From Phytophthora colocasiae (taxonomy: Eukaryota > Oomycota > Peronosporomycetes > Peronosporales > Peronosporaceae): 64,000 nucleotides of DNA. A model generated the notes under the pieces. It was not told the DNA's origin. It saw only the letters and a list, made by a program, of their open reading frames with translations, and ran no database searches. This document shows, piece by piece, positions 44,537 through 55,302 of this stretch (positions are counted from its first letter, which is position 1; each line of letters begins with the position of its first letter). The stretch lies in NCBI GenBank assembly GCA_018806915.1, contig JAGKQI010000064.1, forward strand, positions 1,240,001-1,304,000, given 5' to 3'. The position numbers were made by a program, and so were the translations under genes.

Positions 44537-45533
44537 GCCCTGCACGAGGAGTGCTGCGGTCAGCCACAGCACTCGGAGCTCCGCGTCGCTCGAGACGACC
44601 ACGAAGCTCCTTGATGTGATCGGGTACACGGACGACCGTGTACCCCAGGAGATAACTTTCTGAGAGGCGTGTTGCCAAGGGTTGGCAACACGGGCAGAGT
44701 GTGCCAAAGGGAACGGCACATGGGATCCCCGCTTCCTTGGACTGATCATGGAGGCGTTCACACTTACCACGTGTAGTGTAAGTGTAGTAGCGATCGCGAG
44801 CCGCAGCAACGCGATCGCGATATGCCTTCGGGTCTTTGTTGAAGTTATCAACAAAGGCGTTCCACGACTGAGTGCCCTGCCACTCGGGCACTTTGGCGAC
44901 GTCTTCTTCGTTGCATAGCATCGGAGCCTGCGGAAGAGCCCGATATAGGTCGCGTCTTTGAGGTCTCGGACTAAAGACAACCTTAGCGTGGCGACGTCGT
45001 CGTCGATACTGTTGCATGAATACAACAGTATCGGGCCCGTGGTGAACTAGCACCGAACCGGTCATGGATCTCGCCCTCAGTAGGCATTCATGGTGCACGC
45101 ACTGGAGGATCAGTGCGTGGAGCAGTGAGCGCCCTCGACATGGGGACGCTTCATCATCACTGCGCGGACGCTTCGAGCTTGAAGCGTCCGAGGCCTCATA
45201 ACGAGGTCGTCGGGATCCCACGGGTGGGTCTGACGTGTCTTCGTAGTCCTCGACATCCCCGTCGTAGTCGAGGATGTCTTCGCAGTCCATCAAGAGTTCT
45301 TTGAGAGGGACAGCAGGATTCTTAATCTCTGCTAGAGAAGAAGAAGAAGTCTTCTTCTCATGCTTCTTCTTATGGAGAGCATGGTACTTGGTGACAGAGA
45401 GCTTCTCTGTCGGACCGCTGGAAGCAGCAGTGCTAGTGAGAACTGCTGAGGTCGTTGTTCCTGCTGCAGAGGCAGCAGGAGAGGCTTGCGCGTCCGCAGA
45501 AGCGGACGGAGACGTGGGCGTTGGCGAGTTCAT
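44043..45533 (-). CDS. C3 antisense ORF, 496 aa, coiled-coil protein
   Basis: The longest version of the family-2 antisense gene. Order: Ser/Ala/Thr-rich start (MNSPTPTSPSASADAQ), Lys-rich patch (HALHKKKHEKK), acidic strip (CEDILDYDGDVEDYED), Arg-rich section, a segment with WQGTQSWNAFVDNFNKDP, a possible metal site (CERLHDQS...CAV...CPCC), and a C-terminal coiled coil (LEQTQSAEIAALKQEVRVL). It begins about 100 bp from the 3' LTR and reads away from it, so the LTR could drive it. Function unknown. Confidence 0.7.
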   Translation of the reverse strand: MNSPTPTSPSASADAQASPAASAAGTTTSAVLTSTAASSGPTEKLSVTKYHALHKKKHEKKTSSSSLAEIKNPAVPLKELLMDCEDILDYDGDVEDYEDTSDPPVGSRRPRYEASDASSSKRPRSDDEASPCRGRSLLHALILQCVHHECLLRARSMTGSVLVHHGPDTVVFMQQYRRRRRHAKVVFSPRPQRRDLYRALPQAPMLCNEEDVAKVPEWQGTQSWNAFVDNFNKDPKAYRDRVAAARDRYYTYTTRGKCERLHDQSKEAGIPCAVPFGTLCPCCQPLATRLSESYLLGYTVVRVPDHIKELRGRLERRGAPSAVADRSTPRAGLTPASYGGLRTPSPFPERPPSGRSAAPTYLDGEEILSNEYENEPLESSFSYEPRSAQQSSGSLHARRATAAEGAGTLPPYGHRYDHDDRALHDRVAALEQTQSAEIAALKQEVRVLRAEVCEAAQTASNLSSGLGTRVNRLIDRVDGLEKAFQASRTPQSDYQL

Positions 45534-45624
45534 TGCGAAATGAACTCGGATTTCTCTTGGGAACTTGACGGTCTTGTCAAGTTCTGTTGATTGACGTATC
45601 GAGACCGATACGTCGAATCTTAAC

Positions 45625-45634
45625 AGGGGGATGG
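45625..45634 (+). other. Polypurine tract of C3
   Basis: AGGGGGATGG directly precedes the 3' LTR; its complement adjoins the 3' LTRs of C1 and C2. Confidence 0.75.
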
Positions 45635-45987
45635 TGTAACGGGGTTACACGTACAAGTGGTTGTACCACTTGTAACTCTAACAGTTAGGATAACTGTTAG
45701 AGGTTGGAAATGGGCCTCAGACCTTGGTGTGCTGTACACACCAAAGGATACATGGGCGAACCACATTATTGGGTGGTTCGTGTGCATTTGTGCATATTAT
45801 TGGTAGAAAGTAACGGATTTCTACCAATCACTGAGCAGAGTTTCTGCCAACCACACGTTGGCAGACCCTTTTGAAATAGATAACAAACAGTTTTAGGAGG
45901 TCCATAATTGGCTTATGCCAAATTCAATAACAGTTCTCATTTTACGGTATTTTGCAGTTTAATTTAGTTATATTTGATTTAATTATA
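45635..45987 (+). repeat. C3 3' LTR, left part
   Basis: Matches the first 353 bp of the 461-bp LTR and stops at TA (45986-45987), the target site of transposon E. The LTR resumes at 61176. Confidence 0.9.
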
Positions 45988-46128
45988 CACCTTTGCCCGG
46001 CCAAAGTGGGCTAATCAGCATCCAATGTGGGCAGGATTAATTTTAGGCGGCTGACAGAAACCCAAAATAGCCCAAAACTTTTTTTTTCACACAATCAAAG
46101 TGGGCTAATCATCATTCAAAGCGGGCAA
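45988..46128 (+). repeat. E left terminal inverted repeat
   Basis: 141 bp, essentially identical to the reverse complement of 61035-61175, including a nine-T run. The motif aaagtgggctaatca occurs twice, a possible transposase-binding direct repeat. Confidence 0.9.
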
Positions 46129-46221
46129 CTACCAGCCAATCATTCGTACATGTACAGTACTTCGCATGCGCCCGAAACGGAGACCACAAAGTCAATCTGC
46201 AACTGATATTACACAACCCAG

Positions 46222-46679
46222 ATGCCTTCCCAAACCGCCACTAAGACCCACACACCTGAAGAACGCCGTCGCGTCCTCAAAGCATACCACGCCGGTGGCA
46301 ACTGGCGTGCTGTTGCCCATTATAACGGGTTCCCACGGAGCACAGCGGAGCGAGTTGTTAGCCTCGACCGTGCTGTTGACCTTCCTAACGCAAAGAGGCA
46401 GCATTAAAATGCAAACCAACGCCGACTTCGTAGAGGAGCTGTATGAGGTCATCAAGGAGAGCAACATCTATCACGAGGAGTATAGGGACAAGAAGATCGT
46501 CATCGTGTTCGACAATGCACCAGCACACTCTCGTACAGAGGAGCTTGTACAGACCCGCTGCGATCTTGCTTCGACTTGGTCCATACAGCCCCATGTGTAA
46601 CCCGATTGAAAACTGCTTTAGCGCTCTTAAAGCGCACATCAAAACCTACCTAGCTACAGCGAGGGAAGAGATGAACGAC
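46222..46679 (+). pseudogene. E transposase, N-terminal part and DDE remnant
   Basis: An N-terminal helix-turn-helix (TPEERRRVLKAYHAGGNW, FPRSTAERVV) is followed near 46370 by a deletion removing the first catalytic Asp region. A second-Asp motif (VIVFDNAPAHS, near 46500) and a third-residue motif (CNPIENCFSALKAHIK, near 46595) remain in other frames. Element D interrupts it after EEMND at 46679; the rest is at 60838-61033. Confidence 0.82.
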
Positions 46680-48172
46680 TGTGGTGGAGCGGATCTGACC
46701 AAAATCTGGTTGAGGCCGATCGCGATCGCCACTTGCGCCCAGACACCGACTAACGGAGGGGGTCCCCCGATGATCCGTGATCTTGTTGCGTGTAGTGTTC
46801 ACCTTGTGTACCCGTCGGTAGGCGGGTTACGCTCTTCCAGGTAACTTCTGAAGATGTCTTGGGACGAGAAGAAGGTCTTGGGCTTGGGTGACGCAGGGGT
46901 TTGAGGCGGCGTGGAAGTTCTTCACTCCACCTCGGGGTACTTGATCCCGGTCGTAGGCGAGTTCTCGAGCCTTGATCCGGGCGCCTGGTTCTTGATCCAG
47001 GTCTTCCAATAGTCCAATGTTCAGGATTCAGTCCTTCCTTTCGTTGTTTTCCGCTTCCGATGGCGGGGTCTTGAGGGAGGCGAGATTCGACGGGATCCTT
47101 AGGCTAAACAACCAATTTCTTCCGATCCGATGTATGCACTTAAAGGATAGTTCACTAGATAGGGCAAAGCTGGCCAATATATTATCCAGACTTAGCCGCT
47201 ATACTAGGTCACATATCCTTACCTTCTTGACGCTTGTAGGGCCAATATAGTTCTCGGTTCCAGGCGTAGCGAAGACACTTGAGTGGTTCAGGGCAAATTC
47301 GATTCTGTTTATGGTTATTCCTATGCCTACTAATCCCATCCTGATTTACTATCCTACGATCACATGACACTGGCTACATACCTGATCCCTAGCTTGGTTC
47401 CCCTAACCCTGATCGTGAGCCGATTTCGTACTTATCTGGGACTTGATCTCGCACTTAGCCGAAGCTTGATCTCGCACTTAACCGAAGCTTGATCTCGCAC
47501 TTAACCGAAGCTTGATCTCGCACTTAACCGAAGCTTGATCTCGCACTTAACCGAAGCTTGATCTCGCACTTAACCGGAGCTTGATCTCGTACTTAATCGG
47601 GACTTGATCTCGCACTTAACCGGAGCTTGATCTCGTACTTAATCGGGACTTGATCACTGCCTGATCCCGCTTGGTGATCCTTCTTAGAATCCGGATCAGG
47701 CCACAAGAAGAGTCTGCGTCGCGCCTGGGGTTGACCTTGATCCGGAGCTGATCTCGTACTTATACGGGAGAGGATCATTGCGCGATCTTGCGTGATCTCG
47801 CTTCGTCGCCGCCCGGGAAGTTGGATCGTGCTGTTAGAGGCTTCGGGGCGCCAGGAGTAAGCTGATCATGCTCGCTTGGGGACCCGTCATCGTTGATCGC
47901 GCGAGAACATCCTTGATTTCCCCATTCTTCCTCCGGCAGGATTCGGATCACCCACGAACACCACGGCAGGATTCGGATCACCCACGAACACCGCTCCACC
48001 TGCTTCTTCGCCGGTGTCTCCATTGCCTGTTCCCGGCGGGACCCATCGTACCTCCGTCTGATTCGACCCAGATCTGGCGATCACAGGTCCCCCCTGTCGC
48101 TCGTTCCGACTCTATTCGGGTTCGTGGCTGACATCGCCTCTCCGGGAAAATTTTTTCGTCCGCTTCACCACA
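46680..48172 (-). repeat. Element D 3' LTR
   Basis: 1493 bp, exact TGTGGTG/CACCACA ends. It differs from the 5' LTR (59343-60837) by scattered substitutions and small indels, and contains the 24-bp minisatellite at about 47430-47655. The polypurine tract complement follows at 48173-48184. Confidence 0.92.
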
Positions 48173-48275
48173 TCCGCCCCCAGCACGTAAGTTGAGCTGC
48201 CGCAACTCACTTCGGGTTTATTTCCACATTCACCACCTGGAACACAAGTCGTTCAAGCGCCACCACTCTCTCGAA

Positions 48276-51077
48276 ATGTCCGATCCGCCTTCCTCGCCCC
48301 CCTTGACGCCGAGGACGCCCTCGAGCGAGCACTCGCTCCGATCCGCCCGATCCACGGCCTCCGCTTCTCAACCCCGGGGTAAACCCTGAGCTGGTCACCT
48401 TGCAAGCGAGGCTGGCCCATAGCCAACGGATGCGCGAGACCTTGAGCCGCGATCGGGACCACCTGGACGACACCGTTCGCCGGTTGCGATCCGACATGGA
48501 GGATATGGAGCGCTTCCGGGACGACCAAGCGGAGGAGATTTTGCGGCTGAACGCCGAAATCGTTTATCTGCGATCGGGAACCGGAGATGCTATCGGTGGG
48601 GACGCGATCGCCGCCTTGCAGGATCAGCGGGCCCAGCACGACGCCGAACGACGGGAGTCTGAGCAGCGACTGGCCCGGATCCAGACGCGGCTAGACTCTG
48701 CGCTCGAGGATCTCGACTTCCGGCTGGCCGAACTTCGCATAGCCGGGGAGACGGAGATTGAACTCCGGGATGAGCTTCAGGATCGCGAACGGGAGCTCGC
48801 CGCCGTGCGTCATGACCTGACCCTCACTCAGCGTAGCCTTGAGCGCTGGCAGAGGAACGATTCCTCCCAAGGTCCACAAGCGGCTATGGCCATGCCTGCT
48901 GATCAGACTCGCCCGACGGCAGAGGAAGCTCGGTTAAGGTTGGAGTTAACGCGGACCCAAGCGGAGTTGCTCGCCGCTCGAGCCGAAGTCGCGTATCTGG
49001 AACGCGAGGCAGAGGATCACCAGGTTGAACTGGCTCGGGCACACCTCGCCTTGGAGGACGTATCCGCCCCGGATTCTCGCGCTCCGCCTCTGGGTGCAGC
49101 CGCCGATGCCGCCGCCGTATCCAGCCTGGAGCAAGATCTGGCAGACGCCTTGGGAAATCTGGAAATAATCCAGCACGACCGGGACCAGCTCTCAGTCCAG
49201 CATCGTGCCGCCATTGCCGAGCGGGATCAGGCCGTCGCAGACCTGGATCAGGCCCGCCTCGACCGGGATCAGGCAATGCAAGATCTCAATCGAGTAACGG
49301 CAGACCGTGATCGAATCCAGGTCGACCTGGACGATGCCACCCAAGATCGTTTGTCTGCCCTCGCAGACCTTGATGTGGCTCGTTCCGCCCGGGATGCGGC
49401 GACACAAGAGCTCGACCAACTCCAGCGACAGAACGCGGAGCTTCGACAGGCTCACCAAGAGCTGGACGCTGATTATGCCGAAGCCGAGCAACAGCTGCAC
49501 CACGCCGAGGATTCCTCTGCTCGATTGTCCTCGTGGATCGCGGATCGACGGGCGGCTCGTGCCACCAAAAGATCTCGAAGCGCCTCCGCTTCCCCGGCCG
49601 TTCCTCCTTCCTCACGCAAGCGTCCGGCTCGGAGCACCTCAGCTCCCCGTGATCTAAAACTTGCAGCTACCGAAGCTCCCGGGTCAACCCAGCCTGTCAC
49701 ACCCACGGTGGTCCTGACCCCGGCAGGATCAACGGCGAGTCCGCTGGATCTGTTGGCGGATCAAGCTTCTGGGCAAGCCGGAGGGGAGGAAACCGACACT
49801 CCAGCCCCTGATCCGACCCCAGCGCCTACGGATCAGTCCGGATCACTCCCCGCCGAGGGTGGTTCGCCGGATGAGGACGAGGAAGACTCCGACTACGATC
49901 CCCAGCACCCATTCTCGTCGCCGTCCGAAGAGGACGGAAGTCCAGAACCCAGCAATGGAACTAGTTCTGAAGCCGAATCGGAACGCTCCAACGGGGCGGA
50001 GGACTCCGAGGATGATGATATTTTTGCACATGAGCCGCCAACGATCTATCTCGACGCACCGGCGCGAGTCTGGTCAGGTTCGAGATCCGGACCTTCTGGC
50101 ACCCGTGGATCAGGGTCTCCGGACGGCTCAAGCCCATCTCCAGATGGATCAGGCCCGCCGTCTCCAGGATCACCTCCGGGTTCCCGTCACCGCCGCCACC
50201 TCCTTCCGGCGGTTCCTCGCCCCCCGGGCTCCGACCACCCCTGTTTCCGGTCGCCTCTTTCATTCCAGGGTACGATCGGCAGCGTACCTTCGCGGCTGCT
50301 GACATCGTGCCGTGGGATCCGCAGGTGATCGGGCAGTATTCGATCGTGGGTCTGATCGCCAGTTCTCTGGGCAAACGGTTGTTGATCCCTTCGGGTTGGC
50401 TGTTCCCTTCCCAGATACAGGCTGGGCCTGCACCGACCCCCCGCACCGAATACCTCCACGAGTTGATCACGGGCGTGAACGTGCTTGATCTGCTGGCTCT
50501 GGAGCCGTGGAACGACTTCGCGAACCCGGGTCCCCTTACGTTCGACCTCGATCTGCATGAGAGGGAGAGAACACCCCTCGCGGCCGTGGCCGCCACCTAT
50601 CGCGTTCTGGAGGAACGGCACCGTCAAGCATTTTGGGAGGCCACCCACAACTTCGAGATCACCTCTGCCATGCAGGATGCGGATCGTGAACTGCAGCGGT
50701 ATTACGCTGCTCGCAAGGCCCGGCGGAGTCGAGCTGGGTCTGCTTGGCGCCAATTCCTCGCCTCCTTCCCCGCCATAATGCGCGATCAGTGGTTCGATCT
50801 CGACATCCTGCTGGATCCGTTCTTCCTTCATCTCCCCATTCCGTCGGTGGATGTGGTTCGTTGGTATCCCGGAGTGGTCTCTCGGCGTGCCAACCTGGCG
50901 GATCCCAACGCGAACGTCCCAGAGCCGACGAACCTGATCGAGGCTCTGGAGGAGTGTGACGAGGCGGATCCGTGGCGTAACCAGTATCGGCAAGACCCGG
51001 TTAACCATCCTGCTACCAGGATTCCCCGACTTATCGGCAAGTTCAATCCTCCTCCCGCTGGGGCCGCTTCTCCGTAA
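48276..51077 (+). pseudogene. Element D antisense gene: coiled-coil, acidic linker, globular domain
   Basis: Starts MSDPPSSPPLTPRTPSSE. After a frame change near 48385 comes a coiled coil of over 300 residues (LRSDMEDMERFRDDQAEEI; DLDQARLDRDQAMQDLN), an acidic Ser/Pro-rich linker (SPDEDEEDSDYDP), a second frame change near 50270, and a globular domain (VPWDPQVIGQYSIVGLI, LTFDLDLH, AFWEATHNFEITSAM, DLDILLDPFFLHLP, WYPGVVSRRANLA). It lies between the pol stop and the polypurine tract, opposite to pol. Protein similarity to element A is only partial, although gag-pol of the two elements is nearly the same. Role unknown; a structural or Gag-interacting protein is one guess. Confidence 0.75.
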
Positions 51078-51431
51078 GTCGTGCGAACTTCGATCACTTG
51101 CAGCAAGGCTCGGGGCTTCTCCCCGAGTTCGGATTCGGAACCCCTTCCAGGGCCGTTCTACATTCTTCCATCTCCATTCGTAACTCCCATAATCTCCACT
51201 CGTAATTCTCGTATTCTCCATCCCCACAGTCATTCCATCGTACTCCATCATTTTGAGAATGTGATCCCCTTTCATCTCCATCTCGACATCCCGGATCACC
51301 ATCTTCCAGCGTCAAATTCCCTACGTACATGCACATACACAAATGTAAAATTCTCGCTCTGATCTGGATTCTCCTCCACATCAGCTTCCTCGATCACGGC
51401 GAGGCAACCCTGTCACCTCGCCTGACTCTCC
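51078..51431. other. Spacer between the antisense gene and pol ends
   Basis: C/T-rich on +, with repeated tctccattcgtaactc-like blocks (about 51165-51215). No gene. Unlike the matching spacer in element A. Confidence 0.5.
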
Positions 51432-54286
51432 TTACACCTCTTCATGTGACTGCATCACGCCGAATCGGTTCCGATTAGCGTGGTCACGTAGGAACGCGCT
51501 CAGTATGGCCCCACAGTTAAGATCAGCTTCGTCGACCCACGTTGGCTCATCATAACCGACCCAGTGCACCAGAAATTCACGATAGATCCGGCCGTAGCGA
51601 GTTCGTTTCCCACTTCGCATGTCCGAGATCCGTTCAACTTCGTACTCATCGGTATCCAGATCCGGGACCCAACTGTCTTCCGGAAGGAGGATCTCATCGA
51701 AATCGAGCCGATCTGCTTCATCCACCGTCAACTCGATCCGCGGTCGATCCGGGAAATTCCGTACCAGCTTTAGCTTAGAAACATGGACCACCGGGAAGAT
51801 ATGGTAATCAGATCCCGCGATTTCCAGCTTGATCGTGAATTCATTGAGCTTCTCTGCAACACGGAACGGGCCGTGCCAGAGGTGAGCGAGTTTACGTGCA
51901 TACCCTTCCTTCACACGATCTAGGTATAGCCAAACACGTGATCCAGCTTCGATCTGATGCGGATCGACGTCCTCATTGTGTCGATCAGCTCGGTCCGCAA
52001 TCGCCTCTCGCAGCCTAGCGTTGACCTGTTCTCTCGACTGCTGGTAGTATCTCTGAACGCGATATCTCCATCGTCTTGGATCGCGGTCATGGCGCCTGGT
52101 CGACCCGATCGGGATCGTCGCTTCCAACGTCGATCTCGGTCCCATCCGTGTACCAAATAGTGAGGTATCTCCCGGACCCGATCGTGAGCCGTGTTAATAG
52201 CGAAAGTCAATCTCTCCGCATATTCATCCCAGTCCTTTTGATCGAGATCTTGAACATACATCTTGATTGCCCTAGTGGCCGTTTGCACCATCCGTTCCGC
52301 AGTCCCGTTGGCCTGTGGTCGGTAGGCCATCGTCGCCCGTTGTCGTTGCCCCAGGATCCTATTAAACGATCTGAAGAAGTCGGACATGAAGCCCGGCTCT
52401 CGATCGTGCCTGATCATCTCGCTAGCGCCAAATCTGCGGAACACGCATTCTTCATAAGATTCCGCGACGGTCTGGGCCGATCGGGAGGAACTAGCCTTTG
52501 CGATCACATATCCCGTGAACAGATCCACCCAGATCAGCAGTTCAGTATTGCCTTTGTTGGATCTGGGCAGAGAGGGTATGTGATCCATCGCTATGATCTG
52601 GAATGGGTATGTCGCTCGCAGATTCCCAGGCGACTCGCCTCGGATCGTGGGTCTCCCCTTTCCAGTCTCACAGTCTACACACTCGCCTACGTATCGCTGC
52701 ACACTCCGATATAATCCCCTCCAGTGGAAATGATCTCGGATCCGCTGATAAGTGCGTCCGATCCCTTGATGTCCCCCTTCCAGAGTCGTATGGTAGTGGT
52801 GGAGGACATCCTGCTGTAGCGTTTCTGGAACCACGAGTCTCATCAGACGGTCGCGATCACCTCTTGATCTCGGCCCTGGTGGGCAATAAAACAACAGATC
52901 CTGTTCATCTACCTCGTACTCGGAAGCGATCTTGGCGTAGGATCCAGCCTCGGCTCGGGTAAGATCCGCGATCTGCCCAGCCAGGTACTTCTTTAGTCCG
53001 GCGATCCAGACCTCCTCGTCCTGGGCTCGCCTGATCCGATCCACTCGCATCTCCCGGATCAGTTCCTCTCGTAGGACGGCGGCATCGGGTCGTGCTCGGG
53101 CTGCGCCCGTGGCTACGGCCGACACTTGCACCGTTCGATCTTCAACTCGAGGGGTCAACACCTCATCGAGCCGATTCAGGGTGACCAGATCGCACCGATC
53201 TGCTTCATCGTGGACCTCGATCCCGCTTCCTCGCTGCAGCGCGGCGCTCGCCAAGCTGTCTGCGCTCCCATTCCAGTCTCTCTTCACATGGACTAGCTCA
53301 TGACCTCCCCAATTCCGCAAGTGATCTAGCACCTTCTGTTTCAGCAACGTCAATCCTGGCGCCTTGCAGTCGATCTCGCCCCGGACTTGTCGGATCACTA
53401 GGTTCGAATCGCCACAAATGACCAAACGGCGGCGTTCTAACTGTGCGATCATGCCAAGACCTAGCAAGAGCCCACGGTATTCCGCTTCATTGACAGTAAG
53501 ACTCTCCGCATAGTCTGATCTAGCTTTGATCACTTTCCACTCCGGCAAACTCCACACGATCGCGCTGAAAGCGCCTCCTCCTCGTTTCACGCGTGCCGAG
53601 CCGTCGAAACTTACTACCCATAGCTCCTCGCCTGGATCTACGGTAGGAATCGGCATCTGGATCTTACGCCTTGGTTCCTTCTGTGGCGCGATCGCGATCA
53701 GGGCTTCGTCGATCTCCGATCTAGGCGTTATATTAGCTGCGATCGCCCCCAGTATCTCATCCTCTCCCTTCGTACACTTCGTGATCTCGAGTGTCCATGG
53801 GGGCAGGAGAGCGGACCATTGTCCCAGACGCCCTTGAAGGCCGGCAGACTTGAACAGCCAGGCAAGCGTGGAGTGTCTGGTTAGGACCTTGATCCGACGT
53901 CCCACCAACAGGGTGTAGTGTAGATCCAGGATCCGAAGTAGAGCCAACACCTCCTTTTCGGCAACATTATAGTTTAACTCGTTCGTCTTCAAGGTTCGAC
54001 TGGCAAATGCGACCGGGTGGTAGATCTGGTCGTGTTCCTGCATTAATGCGGCAGAGATCGCCCAGTCACTGGCATACACGATCACCACTGGTAACTTTGT
54101 CATGTCGAAGTGACGGAGGATCGGGGTCGACGCGATCTTGGTTTTCAAGGCTGTAAACGCCCTGTGCGCTCTACCCCACCTTTCGTCGCCAGCTCTTTGG
54201 GCCAGATTGGCTCCGACCTTGCTTGAACAGGGGGGAGGCGTCGCCCCCAAGTTAAGATCCGGCGTACTATTCCCCTTTTGAGTCAA
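51432..54286 (-). pseudogene. int: Element D RNase H pair, integrase and chromodomain
   Basis: The first RNase H (YASDWAISAALMQ, TRHSTLAWL) is followed by an intact second RNase H (FDGSARVKRGGGAFSAI, NEAEYRGLLLGL, CGDSNLVIRQV, NGSADSLA). Integrase: HTTLEGGHQG/CVDC finger, IAMDHIPSL, RHDREPGF, NGTAERMVQ. One base lost near 52130 moves the GPF/Y and chromodomain (YEVERISDM, FLVHWVGYDEPTW) to another frame. It ends MQSHEEV at 51432. Confidence 0.9.
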
Positions 54287-55302
54287 GGTGTCGGTGATCC
54301 ATCCTGATTCGACTTAAGCGCAACGGGATCTCGATTGATCGGGTCCGTACTATCCATGATCTTTCGAAGATCTGGTCGCTTCTTCAGTTCTGCGAACTCC
54401 ACTTCACGTAGTTCATATAGGACCGATGCATAGATCGCGTAATCCTCGATGAACCGACTATAGTAATTCAAACTTCCCAGGAACGATTGCATGGATCGGA
54501 GCGACCCAGGGAATGGCAGATCTGTCAGAGACTTCAGGTCTTTCGGGTTTGCCTCCAATCCGTCGATCGACACTTTGTGTCCGAGATATTCCACCTTATC
54601 CATGCCCCAGAAGCTCTTCGCCACACTGATCGAGAGATTCCATTTATCACAGGCCTCCAATAGGTCTTCCACCCGATCGCACATTTGATCCCATGATCCA
54701 GCCGTGATCAAGATATCGTCGATGTAAGATCTCCGTCCTAGAACCGACGGGCGACCAGGATCTTCCGGGACCCCTGATTCAAACACATCTGTAGAGTCTT
54801 TCGTATTCCCTGACTGGGAGATCTTCAAAAATCCATATAGGGCGTTGTCCACAAGACGTTGATAGATCTGAGGGCGTTCGTCAGCCCGGGAACGGCATGC
54901 GATTCCACTCGAAGAGGCCGAACGGGTGATAAAAGCTGAGATCGCGCGAGCTCGATCGGTCATTGATACGACCCAGAATCCACTCGCCATGTCTAATGAA
55001 CAGTACCACAGAACCTTGTCAAGATCTTCTAACAGGTCATTGATCAGAGGCATTGGGTAGATCATCAGCCTCGTGAGACCGTTCACCAGCCGATAATCGA
55101 TACATAGTCGGATGTCTACACCGTTCTTCTTGATGATCACCACGATCGGCGATGCCCATGGCGAGGTCGATGGCCGGATGATCTTGGCAGCTAGGAGTCC
55201 TTTGATGAGATCCGATACTTTCTCGCGGAACTGTGGCGCCACCTTTCCGGACTCGTTGTGCGATCGGCTTTGCATCACCCACGTCGATATCGCATATAAC
55301 AC
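54283..55302 (-). pseudogene. pol: Element D reverse transcriptase
   Basis: RT motifs IRPSTSPWASPIVVIIKK, LDMASGFW and SYIDDILIT. Two compensating indels scramble about 20 residues where A reads MPFGLKNAP. Frames change at both ends, near 55240 and 54285. The catalytic aspartates are kept. Confidence 0.88.

Noticed and set aside
48380..48420. Possible short intron at the break in the D antisense gene (GTAAAC...CAAG)
   Set aside because: Only about 30 bases, and a single frame change gives a continuous open reading (NPGVNPELVTLQ); a small indel is simpler.
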